Shown here: positions 13,445-22,566 of the stretch, in pieces | Layout of the letters: each line of letters begins with the position of its first letter | Position numbering within the stretch: position 1 is the first letter of the stretch | Source of the DNA: Pseudomonas putida | Lineage (GTDB): Bacteria; Pseudomonadota; Gammaproteobacteria; Pseudomonadales; Pseudomonadaceae | Direction of reading: 5' to 3' | Assembly (NCBI RefSeq): GCF_002025705.1 | Contig: NZ_CP018846.1 | Location: 4,517,501-4,581,500, forward strand | DNA length: 64,000 bases | Position numbers and translations under genes: made by a program | Notes under the pieces: model-generated | The model's input: only the letters and a program-made list of their open reading frames with translations | Database searches by the model: none | What the model was told of the DNA's origin: nothing

Positions 13445-15793
13445 TTAGAAGGTCTGGCCCAGAGAGAATTGGAACACCTGGGTATCAGCATCGCTCGGCT
13501 TCTTCACCGGCATTGCCAGGCTGAAGCTCAACGGGCCCAGAGCAGTAATCCAGGTCACACCCAGACCGACCGAACTGGCCATGCCCGAGAAACCGACCTT
13601 TTCGCAATCCGGTTTGCTGCCGCAATTGGTGTCGAACACGTTACCCACATCCCAGAACACGGAGGTGCGCAGGGAACGCTGGTCCTTGACGAACGGCAGC
13701 GGGAACAGCAGCTCGACACCACCTTGCACCAGCACGTTACCACCGAACGGCAGCGGATCCTGATCCGGGTCGGCAATGGTGCCTGGGTTCTTGCCGGTAC
13801 TAGGCGTACTGCGTGGGCCCAGGCTGCTGTCCTTGAAGCCGCGAACGGAGTTGAAACCACCCGCGTAGTAGTTCTCGTAGAACGGCAGGCCCGAAGTGCT
13901 ACCGAAACCATCACCATAGCCCAGTTCGGTGTGCAGGCGCAGGGTGTAGTCGTTGGTGATCGGCTTGAACAGCTGGCCGCGGTAGTCGAGCTTGTAGAAC
14001 GACAGGTCGCTGCCCGGGATGGTGCTCTCGAGCGTCAGGCTCTGGGAGTGACCGCGGGTCGCCAGCACACCTTTGTTCAGGGTCGACTCGGACCAGCCGA
14101 TCGAAGCCTTGAAGTTGGTGAAGCTGTCACCTTCCTGCTTGAGGAAGTCGAAGATCTCGTCAACGGTGTATTTACCGGTCTTGATCTTGTCCTGCTGAAC
14201 GCTCAGGCCATAGGTCAGACGCGAGGTTTCGCTGATCGGGTAGCCAAGGCTCACACCGGCACCCAGGCTGTCTACGGCATAGCTGGCCACGTCGACATCA
14301 AGGTCGCTGTAGTCGGTGCTGCGGTAGAAGGCGTTGTAACCCAGGCTCACGCCGTCGGCAGTGAAGTAGGGGTCAACGAAACCGAAGTTGTAGCGGGTCT
14401 GGTATTCCGAACGGGTCAGGCCGATGGACACCTTGTTACCGGTACCGAGGAAGTTGGTCTGGCTGATCGAACCACCCAGGATCAGGCCGGCGCTCTGGGC
14501 GAAGCCGACGCTGGCGGTGATCGAGCCGGAGGCCTGCTCTTCGACGCTGTAGTTGACGTCGACCTGGTCGTCGGTGCCTGGCACCGCCGGGGTCTCGACG
14601 TTGACTTCCTTGAAGAAGCCCAGGCGCTCGAGGCGGGTCTTGGACTGGTCGATCAGGTAGGTCGAAGCCCAGCCGCCTTCCATCTGGCGCATTTCGCGGC
14701 GCAGCACTTCGTCTTCGGTCTTGGTGTTGCCGCGGTAGTTGATGCGGTTGACGTAGGCACGCTTGCCCGGGTCGACCACGAACATGATGTCGACGGTGTG
14801 GTCCTGGTCATTCGGCTGTGGCACGCCGTTGACGTTGGCGAAGGTGTAGCCCTCGTTGCCCAGGCGGCGGGTGATCAGCTCGGAGGTGGTAGTCATCACC
14901 TTGCGCGAGAACACCTGGCCCGGCTGCACCAGCAGCAGCGACTTGACCTGGTCTTCCGGCACCTTCAGGTCACCCGACAGCTTGACGTCGCGAACCGTGT
15001 ACTTCTCGCCTTCGTTGACGTTGACGGTGATGTAGACGTGCTTCTTGTCCGGGGTGATCGACACCTGGGTGGAGGCGATGTCCATGTTGATGTAGCCGCG
15101 GTCCAGGTAGTAGGAACGCAGACGCTCCAGGTCACCGGAGAGTTTTTCGCGGGCGTACTTGTCGTCGTTCTTGAAGAACGACAGCCAGTTGGTGGTCTTC
15201 AGCTCGAACAGCTGCTGCAGCTCGTCATCGCTGAACACGGTGTTGCCAACGATGTTGATGTGCTGGATGGCAGCGACGGTGCCTTCGTTGATCTTGATCT
15301 TCAAGGCCACACGGTTGCGCGGCTGCGGCACCACCTCGGCGTCGACCTCGGCCGAGTAGCGGCCCTGGGCTACGTACTGGCGCTGCAGCTCGTTGCGCAC
15401 GCCTTCGAGGGTGGCACGCTGGAAGATCTCGCCTTCGGCCAGGCCCGACTGCTTCAGGCCTTTCATCAGGTCTTCGGTGCTGATCGCCTTGTTGCCCTCG
15501 ATCTCGATGCTCGACACCGATGGGCGCTCGACCACGTTGATGATCAGGACGTTGCCATCGCGGTTGAGCTGGATGTCCTGGAAGAAGCCGGTCTTGAACA
15601 GCGAACGGGTGGAGTCGACCAGGCGGCGGTCGTCAGCCTGGTCGCCGACGTTGAGCGGCAAGGCGCCGAACACGCTGCCAGCGGATACCCGCTGCAGGCC
15701 GTTGACACGAATATCGGAGATGGTGAAGGACTCGGCGTGAACTTCAGCGATCATCAGTGCGGACATGACCGCAGTTAGCAGCAGACGTTTCAT
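13445..15793 (-). CDS. bamA: Outer membrane protein assembly factor BamA
   Basis: The Omp85 insertase that folds beta-barrel proteins into the outer membrane. The 782-aa protein begins with a signal peptide (about 20 residues, cut after VHA), followed by five POTRA domains (about residues 22-420) and a C-terminal 16-strand barrel ending in the typical aromatic residue (FSLGQTF). The surface-exposed region includes the family's VRGFKDSSLGPR motif. It lies between rseP, which cleaves the envelope-stress anti-sigma factor, and skp. Confidence 0.98.
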   Translation of the reverse strand: MKRLLLTAVMSALMIAEVHAESFTISDIRVNGLQRVSAGSVFGALPLNVGDQADDRRLVDSTRSLFKTGFFQDIQLNRDGNVLIINVVERPSVSSIEIEGNKAISTEDLMKGLKQSGLAEGEIFQRATLEGVRNELQRQYVAQGRYSAEVDAEVVPQPRNRVALKIKINEGTVAAIQHINIVGNTVFSDDELQQLFELKTTNWLSFFKNDDKYAREKLSGDLERLRSYYLDRGYINMDIASTQVSITPDKKHVYITVNVNEGEKYTVRDVKLSGDLKVPEDQVKSLLLVQPGQVFSRKVMTTTSELITRRLGNEGYTFANVNGVPQPNDQDHTVDIMFVVDPGKRAYVNRINYRGNTKTEDEVLRREMRQMEGGWASTYLIDQSKTRLERLGFFKEVNVETPAVPGTDDQVDVNYSVEEQASGSITASVGFAQSAGLILGGSISQTNFLGTGNKVSIGLTRSEYQTRYNFGFVDPYFTADGVSLGYNAFYRSTDYSDLDVDVASYAVDSLGAGVSLGYPISETSRLTYGLSVQQDKIKTGKYTVDEIFDFLKQEGDSFTNFKASIGWSESTLNKGVLATRGHSQSLTLESTIPGSDLSFYKLDYRGQLFKPITNDYTLRLHTELGYGDGFGSTSGLPFYENYYAGGFNSVRGFKDSSLGPRSTPSTGKNPGTIADPDQDPLPFGGNVLVQGGVELLFPLPFVKDQRSLRTSVFWDVGNVFDTNCGSKPDCEKVGFSGMASSVGLGVTWITALGPLSFSLAMPVKKPSDADTQVFQFSLGQTF

Positions 15794-15867
15794 GAAGTCC
15801 TTTTATTCCAACTGGCAATAAACAACCCGCCGCATGGAGGCGGCAGGTTCGCAATTGAGCGAATCTT

Positions 15868-17220
15868 TTAAAGTCGACCCAGATCGTTGATCAGGGCGAG
15901 CAACATCACCCCTACGACCAAACTGATACCGATCTGGACCCCCCAACCTTGCACCCGTTCCGACAGCGGACGACCGCGCGCCCACTCGACGAGGTAAAAC
16001 AGCAAATGCCCCCCATCCAGTACCGGAATGGGCAGCAGGTTAAGAACCCCCAGGCTTATGCTCAGGTAGGCCAGGAAATTCAGGAAATCCCCCACGCCGG
16101 ACTGGGCTGAAGCGCCCGCCACTTTAGCAATGGTTATCGGTCCGCTCAAGTTTTTTACCGAGAGCTCCCCGAACAGCATTTTCTTCAGCGACTCGAGGGT
16201 CAGAACGCTCATGTTCCAAGTACGCGAGAGGCCCTCACCAACGGCATCCAGCGGCCCATAGCTGACTTCGCGAAGCATGCTCGCGGGCCATTCGGCGCCC
16301 TTCACACCCGCCCCGAGATAGCCACCGGCAGCCTTGCCTTCGCCTTTATGAGCCAGCGTGACCGGCACATCCAGGGCCGCGCCATCGCGCTCGACGCGCA
16401 GCACCACCGGGGCGTCCGGGCGGGCGCGAACACTGTCCACCACCTGCTGCCAATCACTCAATGCCGCGCCGTCGAGCGCAAGCAACTTGTCGCCAGCCTT
16501 CAGACCAGCGGCAGCGGCCGGGCCTTTCGGATCGATCTCGGCCAGTACCGGCGCAACCGCCGGCCGCCATGGGCGCAGGCCCAGGGACTGGATTGGGTCC
16601 GGCTCGTCGGCCCCCTTGAGCCAATGGTCCAGTTTCACCTGCAGCTGGCGCTCGGCACTGGCGCCTTCGTCGCGCACCCCTACCTGCAGCGTGCCACTCT
16701 CACCCAGGCGTCGAACCAGCTGCAGATTGACGGCCGACCAACCATTGGTCGCCTTGCCATCAATAGATACAATTTCCTGACCAGCGGCCAGGCCTGCCGA
16801 CGCAGCCAGGCTCCCGGATTCGACCGCGCCGATTACCGGGCGGATCTGCTGGGTGCCGAGCATGGCCAACAGCCAGAAGAAGACGATGGCCAGGAGGAAG
16901 TTGGCAATGGGGCCTGCAGCCACGATCGCGATGCGCTGACGCACTGACTTGCGATTGAAAGACTGGTGGGCGAGCGCAGGCGGAACATCGCCTTCACGCT
17001 CGTCGAGCATCTTGACGTAGCCGCCCAGCGGGATCGCCGCCACCACGAACTCGGTGCCTTGGCGGTCATGCCAGCGCAGCAGCGGCGTGCCGAAGCCGAC
17101 GGAGAAGCGCAGCACCTTGACTCCGCAACGCCGGGCAACCCAGAAGTGGCCGAATTCGTGGAACGTGACCAACACACCCAGGGCCACCAGGGTGCCGACA
17201 ATCATGTAGAGCGCAGTCAT
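15868..17220 (-). CDS. rseP: Site-2 protease RseP (regulator of sigma-E/AlgU)
   Basis: Intramembrane zinc metalloprotease that cuts the anti-sigma factor (MucA/RseA family) after the site-1 cut, releasing the envelope stress sigma factor. The 450-aa protein has the HEFGH zinc motif in the first transmembrane helix (about residue 21), two periplasmic PDZ domains (about 110-290), and the NLLPIPVLDGGHLLFY motif with the third metal ligand near residue 390. It lies between dxr and bamA, in the standard order. Confidence 0.97.
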   Translation of the reverse strand: MTALYMIVGTLVALGVLVTFHEFGHFWVARRCGVKVLRFSVGFGTPLLRWHDRQGTEFVVAAIPLGGYVKMLDEREGDVPPALAHQSFNRKSVRQRIAIVAAGPIANFLLAIVFFWLLAMLGTQQIRPVIGAVESGSLAASAGLAAGQEIVSIDGKATNGWSAVNLQLVRRLGESGTLQVGVRDEGASAERQLQVKLDHWLKGADEPDPIQSLGLRPWRPAVAPVLAEIDPKGPAAAAGLKAGDKLLALDGAALSDWQQVVDSVRARPDAPVVLRVERDGAALDVPVTLAHKGEGKAAGGYLGAGVKGAEWPASMLREVSYGPLDAVGEGLSRTWNMSVLTLESLKKMLFGELSVKNLSGPITIAKVAGASAQSGVGDFLNFLAYLSISLGVLNLLPIPVLDGGHLLFYLVEWARGRPLSERVQGWGVQIGISLVVGVMLLALINDLGRL

Positions 17221-17268
17221 ATCTATCTCCGAATGACGTTCAGCAGAACCCTGGAAGAGCGACCAGCC

Positions 17269-18459
17269 TCAACGGCCGTGACGCCTCAGCCACTCACGAG
17301 CCAGCTCGCGAGCGCGCTGGTCGGCAGCGAACACGGCTTCCAGCGACAGCAGCGGCACCACAGGTTCCTGATCAAGCACCTGTTCGATCATACCCGCGAT
17401 CTCCGGGAAGCGGATACGCCGCTGGAGAAATGCCTCGACCGCGACCTCGTTGGCCGCATTGAGCACCGCAGGTGCACTGTTCCCGGCCTCGGCCGCCGCG
17501 CGCGCAAGGCGCAGGCAGGGGAAGCGCTGTTCGTCTGGCGCCTGGAAGTCCAGGCGTGCGATGGCGAACAGGTCCAGCGGGGCAACCCCGGAATCGATGC
17601 GCTCTGGCCAGGCCAGGGCGTTGGCGATCGGAGTGCGCATGTCCGGGTTGCCCAGCTGGGCCAACACCGAACCATCGACGTAGTCGACCAACGAATGGAT
17701 CACGCTTTGCGGATGCACCACCACTTCGACCTTGGCCGGTGCTGCGTCGAACAGCCAGCAGGCCTCGATCAGCTCCAGGCCCTTGTTCATCATGCTGGCC
17801 GAGTCCACCGAAATCTTCCGGCCCATGGACCAGTTGGGGTGAGCACAAGCCTGTTCCGGCGTGACATCGACCAAGGCTGCCTGGGGCGTTTCGCGGAACG
17901 GCCCACCCGAGGCAGTCAGCAGGATGCGGCGCACGCCAACCTGGCTCAGACCACGGGCATAATCGCCAGGCAGGCACTGGAAGATCGCATTATGCTCGCT
18001 GTCGATCGGCAGCAGCACGGCGCCACTGCGACGCACAGCTTCCATGAACAGCGCGCCGGACATCACCAGCGCTTCCTTGTTGGCCAACAATACTTTCTTG
18101 CCCGCCTCGACCGCAGCCAAGGTAGGGCGCAGACCGGCAGCGCCGACAATGGCCGCCATCACCGCATCCACTTCAGGGGCTGCCGCCACCTCACAGAGGC
18201 CCGCCTCCCCTTCCAGTACCTGGGTAGCGCAGCCAGCGCCAGCCAGGCCATCACGCAGGCGCGCAGCGGCTTCAGCATTGGGCACCACGGCATAGACCGG
18301 GCTGTGCTTAACGCACAGGGCCAACAGCTCGTCGATGCGCGAATAGCCGCTCAGGGCGAAAACCTGGTAGCGCTCAGGGTGTCGTGCAATCACATCAAGG
18401 GTGCTAAGGCCGATCGAGCCAGTAGCACCCAGGACGGTAATGCGCTGCACAATGCTCAC
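17269..18459 (-). CDS. dxr: 1-deoxy-D-xylulose 5-phosphate reductoisomerase
   Basis: Second enzyme of the MEP isoprenoid pathway, making 2-C-methyl-D-erythritol 4-phosphate with NADPH. The product from the chosen start is 396 aa. It has the dinucleotide-binding motif GATGSIGLSTLDVI at the N-terminus and the metal-binding DSEHNAIFQ loop. I chose the GTG at 18459, which overlaps the cdsA stop as GTGA; a longer frame from 18483 overlaps cdsA by 28 bases and adds an atypical MGCRMGCD leader, so it is less likely. Its product chain feeds UppS, encoded just upstream. Confidence 0.93.
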   Translation of the reverse strand: MSIVQRITVLGATGSIGLSTLDVIARHPERYQVFALSGYSRIDELLALCVKHSPVYAVVPNAEAAARLRDGLAGAGCATQVLEGEAGLCEVAAAPEVDAVMAAIVGAAGLRPTLAAVEAGKKVLLANKEALVMSGALFMEAVRRSGAVLLPIDSEHNAIFQCLPGDYARGLSQVGVRRILLTASGGPFRETPQAALVDVTPEQACAHPNWSMGRKISVDSASMMNKGLELIEACWLFDAAPAKVEVVVHPQSVIHSLVDYVDGSVLAQLGNPDMRTPIANALAWPERIDSGVAPLDLFAIARLDFQAPDEQRFPCLRLARAAAEAGNSAPAVLNAANEVAVEAFLQRRIRFPEIAGMIEQVLDQEPVVPLLSLEAVFAADQRARELAREWLRRHGR

Positions 18460-19271
18460 ATCGCACCCCATTCTGCAGCCCACAGCAGCACGGCAAAGAT
18501 CGGGATCGCTGCCGTCAGGCTGTCGATGCGGTCAAGCACACCACCATGGCCAGGCAGCAGATTGCTGCTGTCCTTGATGCCGGCACGTCGCTTGAACATG
18601 CTTTCGGTCAGATCACCGATCACCGACGACATGACCACCAACGCGGCGCCCATCAGCCCCAGCAGAAGCTGACCGAACCCCCAGTCACGGCTAATGCCGA
18701 CCACCAGGGTGATCACCAGGCTGACCGCCAGGCCGCCGTACACGCCTTCCCAACTCTTGCCCGGGCTTACCTGCGGCGCCAGCTTGCGCTTGCCAAAGGC
18801 ACGACCGGAGAAATAAGCACCGATATCGGCCGCCCAGACCAGCACCATGACCGACAGGATCAGCCAGTTACCCAGCTGCCAGTGCTTGAGCAGTATCAGC
18901 CCCTGCCAGGCCGGCAACAGGATCAGCAGGCCGATTAGCAGTTTGCAGGCTGCGCTGGCCCACAGCTCGCTGCTGCGTGGATAGGTCAGCACCAGCCAGG
19001 TGGCCAGCCCCCACCAGATGACCGAAGCCCCGAGCACCCAGGGTGCCAAGTCCGGCATGAGGTGGAGCAGCATCAGCGCCCCGGCGACTACAGCGGCGTA
19101 GGCGATGCGCAGAGGCTGGGCCACAAGCCCGGCCAGACGCGCCCACTCCCAGGCACCGAGGGTCACCACGAAGCCGATGAACAGGGCGAAGTCCCCGCCG
19201 TTGAGCAGGAAAAAACCACCCAGCGCGACCGGCAACAGGATCAGCGCAGTAATGATGCGTTGTTTAAGCAT
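18456..19271 (-). CDS. cdsA: Phosphatidate cytidylyltransferase
   Basis: Inner-membrane enzyme making CDP-diacylglycerol from phosphatidate and CTP, the branch point to all phospholipids. The 271-aa protein is mostly hydrophobic with about 8 predicted helices and ends with the CDS signature (SVIGDLTESMFKRRAGIKD, then GHGGVLDRIDS). It overlaps the uppS stop by 1 base (TAATG) and its stop overlaps the dxr GTG start. Confidence 0.97.
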   Translation of the reverse strand: MLKQRIITALILLPVALGGFFLLNGGDFALFIGFVVTLGAWEWARLAGLVAQPLRIAYAAVVAGALMLLHLMPDLAPWVLGASVIWWGLATWLVLTYPRSSELWASAACKLLIGLLILLPAWQGLILLKHWQLGNWLILSVMVLVWAADIGAYFSGRAFGKRKLAPQVSPGKSWEGVYGGLAVSLVITLVVGISRDWGFGQLLLGLMGAALVVMSSVIGDLTESMFKRRAGIKDSSNLLPGHGGVLDRIDSLTAAIPIFAVLLWAAEWGAM

Positions 19272-20026
19272 TAAGCACGAGCTCCAGCCTCGACCTGCTC
19301 GCTGGTCTTACCGAAGCGGCGCTGGCGCGAAGCGAAATCGGCCAGGGCTTTGCGCATGGCCTCGTGTTTGAAATCCGGCCAGTAGAGGTCGGAGAAGTAC
19401 AGTTCGGCGTAGGCCAGCTGCCACAGCAGGAAGTTGCTGATGCGATGCTCGCCACCGGTGCGGATACACAGGTCGGGCAACGGCAGCTCGCCTGTGGCCA
19501 GACAGGTCTGCAACAAGCCTGGGGTGATGTCGTCCGGACGCAGATGGCCGGCCTGCACCTCACGCGCCAGACGCTGGGCAGCCTGGGCGATATCCCACTG
19601 GCCACCATAGTTGGCGGCGATCTGCAGGATAAAGCGATTGCTGCCCGCGGTCAGCGCTTCGGCCTCGCGCATGGCAGCCTGCAGCTCTGGGTGGAAACGC
19701 GAACGGTCACCGATGATGCGCAGGCTGATGTTGTTCTCGTTGAGACGCCGAGCCTCACGGCGCAAGGCCGAGAAGAACAACTCCATCAACGCACCGACCT
19801 CTTCGGCCGGGCGCTGCCAGTTCTCGCTGGAGAACGCGAACAGGGTCAGCACTTCGACCCCGGACTCGGCACACACCTCAATGACTGCGCGCACCGCATC
19901 GACGCCAGCCTTGTGCCCGGCGACGCCGGGCAACAAGCGCTTCTTCGCCCAGCGGTTGTTGCCATCCATGATGATCGCGACATGACGCGGCACCGAGGAC
20001 GGTGCCGCCAACTTGGACTTTTCCAT
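19271..20026 (-). CDS. uppS: Undecaprenyl (di-trans,poly-cis) diphosphate synthase
   Basis: Makes C55 undecaprenyl diphosphate, the lipid carrier for peptidoglycan and O-antigen, by adding isopentenyl units to farnesyl diphosphate. The 251-aa protein has the catalytic-Asp motif MDGNNRWAKKR near residue 20 and the C-terminal RTGGEHRISNFLLWQLAYAE motif, both diagnostic of the cis-prenyltransferase family. It lies 15 bases after frr and overlaps cdsA by 1 base. Confidence 0.97.
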   Translation of the reverse strand: MEKSKLAAPSSVPRHVAIIMDGNNRWAKKRLLPGVAGHKAGVDAVRAVIEVCAESGVEVLTLFAFSSENWQRPAEEVGALMELFFSALRREARRLNENNISLRIIGDRSRFHPELQAAMREAEALTAGSNRFILQIAANYGGQWDIAQAAQRLAREVQAGHLRPDDITPGLLQTCLATGELPLPDLCIRTGGEHRISNFLLWQLAYAELYFSDLYWPDFKHEAMRKALADFASRQRRFGKTSEQVEAGARA

Positions 20027-20041
20027 TAAAAAACCTCGGCC

Positions 20042-20599
20042 TTAAACGGCCATCAGGTCCTTTTCCTTGGCTTTGAAAGCAGCATCGACTTCAGCAATGT
20101 ACTTGTCGGTCAGCTTCTGGATTTCATCAGCGGCGCGACGTTCTTCGTCTTCGCTGATTTCCTTGTCCTTGGTCAGCTTCTTCAGGTCACCCAGGGCATC
20201 ACGGCGCACGTTGCGCACGGCCACCTTGGCATCCTCGGCAACGCTGCTGGCCTGCTTGGTGTAGCCCTTGCGGGTCTCTTCGGTCAGGGCAGGCATCGGT
20301 ACACGGATGGTGGTACCGGCGCTGGACGGGTTCAGGCCCAGGTCGGAGGTCAGGATGGCCTTCTCGATGGCAGCGCTGAGGTTCTTGTCGTGAGCGACGA
20401 TCTTCAGGGTACGGGCATCTTCGACGGTGATCGCGGCCACCTGGTTCAGCGGCATCTCGCTGCCCCAGGCAGTGACCTTGACGGTATCCAGGATACTAGG
20501 GTGAGCGCGACCGGTGCGGATGGCAGCCAGGTTGCGACCCAGCGCCTCGATGGACTTGCCCATGCGATCCTGGGCGTCTTTCTTGATGTCGTTGATCAT
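20042..20599 (-). CDS. frr: Ribosome recycling factor
   Basis: With EF-G, splits the post-termination ribosome. The 185-aa length and sequence (MINDIKKDAQDRMGKSIEAL at the start, long helices in LGDLKKLTKDKEISEDEERR) are typical. The ATG at 20599 overlaps the pyrH stop (ATGA). The upstream-open frame that would give a longer protein lies inside pyrH and is a shadow. Confidence 0.97.
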   Translation of the reverse strand: MINDIKKDAQDRMGKSIEALGRNLAAIRTGRAHPSILDTVKVTAWGSEMPLNQVAAITVEDARTLKIVAHDKNLSAAIEKAILTSDLGLNPSSAGTTIRVPMPALTEETRKGYTKQASSVAEDAKVAVRNVRRDALGDLKKLTKDKEISEDEERRAADEIQKLTDKYIAEVDAAFKAKEKDLMAV

Positions 20600-21339
20600 T
20601 TTTGAACTTCCTCGATCAGGGTTCCTTCCGCGCCGCCATGCACGATGTTCAGCAGGGCGCCGGGCTTGTTCATGTTGAAGACGCGCAGCGGCATCTTGTG
20701 GTCGCGGCACAGACAGATTGCCGTCAGGTCCATCACACCCAGCTTGCGATCCAGCACTTCATCGTAGGTCAGATGATCGAACTTCTCGGCATGCGGGTCC
20801 TTGAATGGATCTGCAGTGTATACACCATCGACCTTGGTTGCCTTCAATACCACGTCGGCATCGATTTCGATGGCGCGCAGGCAGGCGGCGGAGTCGGTGG
20901 TGAAGAACGGGTTGCCGGTACCGGCAGCGAAAATTACAACTTCCTTGGCGTTCAGGTGGCGCATGGCCTTGCGGCGATCATAGTGATCGGTCACGCCAAC
21001 CATGGAAATAGCCGACATGACAATGGCGGTGATGTTCGCCCGCTCCAGCGCGTCGCGCATGGCCAGGCCGTTCATTACGGTCGCCAGCATGCCCATGTGG
21101 TCGCCGGTGACGCGGTCCATGCCGGCTGCACTGAGCGCCGCACCACGGAACAGGTTGCCACCACCGATCACCAGACCTACCTGAACACCAATGCCGACCA
21201 GTTGGCCGACTTCCAGCGCCATGCGATCCAGGACCTTGGGGTCGATCCCGAACTCTTCCGAGCCCATCAGGGCCTCGCCGCTAAGTTTGAGTAGAATGCG
21301 TTTATAGCGAGCCTGATGACCACTGCCCTGCTGAGCCAT
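20596..21339 (-). CDS. pyrH: Uridylate kinase
   Basis: Phosphorylates UMP to UDP; bacterial UMP kinases form hexamers regulated by GTP and UTP. The 247-aa protein has the amino-acid-kinase fold motifs LLKLSGEALMG, GLVIGGGNLFRG and the TTDSAACLRAIEI region. The ATG at 21339 is chosen (MAQQGSGHQARYKRILLKLSGE); an extension of 19 codons upstream is open but lacks family similarity. It precedes frr with a 4-base overlap. Confidence 0.96.
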   Translation of the reverse strand: MAQQGSGHQARYKRILLKLSGEALMGSEEFGIDPKVLDRMALEVGQLVGIGVQVGLVIGGGNLFRGAALSAAGMDRVTGDHMGMLATVMNGLAMRDALERANITAIVMSAISMVGVTDHYDRRKAMRHLNAKEVVIFAAGTGNPFFTTDSAACLRAIEIDADVVLKATKVDGVYTADPFKDPHAEKFDHLTYDEVLDRKLGVMDLTAICLCRDHKMPLRVFNMNKPGALLNIVHGGAEGTLIEEVQK

Positions 21340-21463
21340 TGCGAATCTCTCCTGCGGCGTTTGTAAAAAATTCTGGCGGGCTTCTTGAGCCTGCATGTAA
21401 CTCTAACGTGACGCAGCGACTGCGTCAGCGAGCAACGGTCTCGTAAACCGCTCCCGCTTTGAC

Positions 21464-21497
21464 AAAGAGGCTGCGCGCGTGAGCGGGCAGCCTCTTT
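21464..21497 (-). terminator. Hairpin after tsf
   Basis: An 11-base stem AAAGAGGCTGC / GCAGCCTCTTT with a 12-base loop lies 22 bases after the tsf stop and before pyrH. It has only a short T-run, so read-through into pyrH is likely. Confidence 0.6.
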
Positions 21498-21518
21498 GGG
21501 GCGACAGACGGGGCTGTC

Positions 21519-22382
21519 TTACTGCTTGGCAGCTGCTACCTGAGCGGCAACTTCAGCAGCGAAGTCGTCGACCGGCTTCTCGATGCCTTCGCCAACCTTG
21601 AAGTAGGTGAAGGAAACGATTTCAGCGCCAGCTTTCTTGGCCAGCTCGCCAACTTTGACTTCCGGGTTCATGACGAAAGCTTGCTCTTTCAGCGAGGCTT
21701 CGGCTTTGAACTTGGTGATACGACCGTTGATCATGTTCTCAACGATGTTTTCCGGCTTGCCGGCGATCTTGTCAGCGTTCAGCTGCAGGAAGACGTTCTT
21801 CTCGCGCTCGATGGCCTCGGCGGAGATTTCCGACGAATCCAGGAACTCTGGGTTCGAAGCTGCAACGTGCATGGCGATGTTCTTGGCCAGCTCGATGTCG
21901 CCGCCCTTCAGGACAACGGCAGCGCCGATCTTGTTGCCGTGCAGGTAGGCGCCGACAACGTCACCTTCAACGCGCACCAGGCGACGGATGTTGACGTTTT
22001 CGCCGCACTTGGCAACCAGGGCTTCACGAGCAGCTTCACGCGAGGCGATCAGCGGAGCTGCGTCGGTCAGCTTCTGGGCGAAGGCTTCTTCCAGGCTTTC
22101 AGCCACGAAGTTCTTGAAGTCGTCTTGCAGGGCCAGGAAGTCGGTCTGCGAGTTCACTTCCAGCAGGACGGCGGCTTTGCCGTCGGTCTTGACGGCGATG
22201 GCGCCTTCAGCAGCCACGTTGCCAGCCTTTTTGGCGGCCTTGATGGCGCCCGAGGCACGCATGTCGTCAATGGCTTTTTCGATGTCGCCGTCGGCCTTTT
22301 CCAGGGCCTTCTTGCAATCCATCATGCCTTCGCCGGTACGCTCGCGCAGTTCTTTGACCAGCGCCGCAGTAATTGCTGCCAT
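21519..22382 (-). CDS. tsf: Elongation factor Ts
   Basis: Guanine nucleotide exchange factor for EF-Tu. The 287-aa protein has the N-terminal UBA-like domain (ALVKELRERTGEGMMDCKKAL), the EF-Tu-contacting motif NSQTDFLA near residue 80 and the core and coiled-coil domains. It follows rpsB after a 184-base gap containing a strong hairpin, the classical rpsB-tsf arrangement in which tsf is partly expressed by read-through. Confidence 0.98.
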   Translation of the reverse strand: MAAITAALVKELRERTGEGMMDCKKALEKADGDIEKAIDDMRASGAIKAAKKAGNVAAEGAIAVKTDGKAAVLLEVNSQTDFLALQDDFKNFVAESLEEAFAQKLTDAAPLIASREAAREALVAKCGENVNIRRLVRVEGDVVGAYLHGNKIGAAVVLKGGDIELAKNIAMHVAASNPEFLDSSEISAEAIEREKNVFLQLNADKIAGKPENIVENMINGRITKFKAEASLKEQAFVMNPEVKVGELAKKAGAEIVSFTYFKVGEGIEKPVDDFAAEVAAQVAAAKQ

Positions 22383-22515
22383 TTCAAAATCCTCTTGGAA
22401 AGTTTTTCAACCATTCCACCCGCTTTTCACGGGCGTTAAATTCTGCAAATCGCTGCCTTTATATCAGCACGCCCATCATGCGGGGCCGTTGCTGACAGCA
22501 GGATTTCAAGGTGGC

Positions 22516-22539
22516 AAAAAGGGGGCAGAGCCCCCTTTT
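22516..22539 (-). terminator. rpsB-tsf intercistronic hairpin (probable partial terminator)
   Basis: The segment AAAAAGGGGGC AG AGCCCCCTTTT forms a compact GC stem with A and T runs on both sides, 28 bases after the rpsB stop on the minus strand. The form is that of an intrinsic terminator; its place between rpsB and tsf suggests attenuation of tsf relative to rpsB. Confidence 0.75.
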
Positions 22540-22566
22540 CGCGTGCCAAGTAGACGCTAGCGCCTA

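Noticed and set aside
13469..15778. A 769-codon plus-strand frame antisense to bamA
   Set aside because: Shadow of bamA; composition is of the usual antisense kind and no domain is visible.
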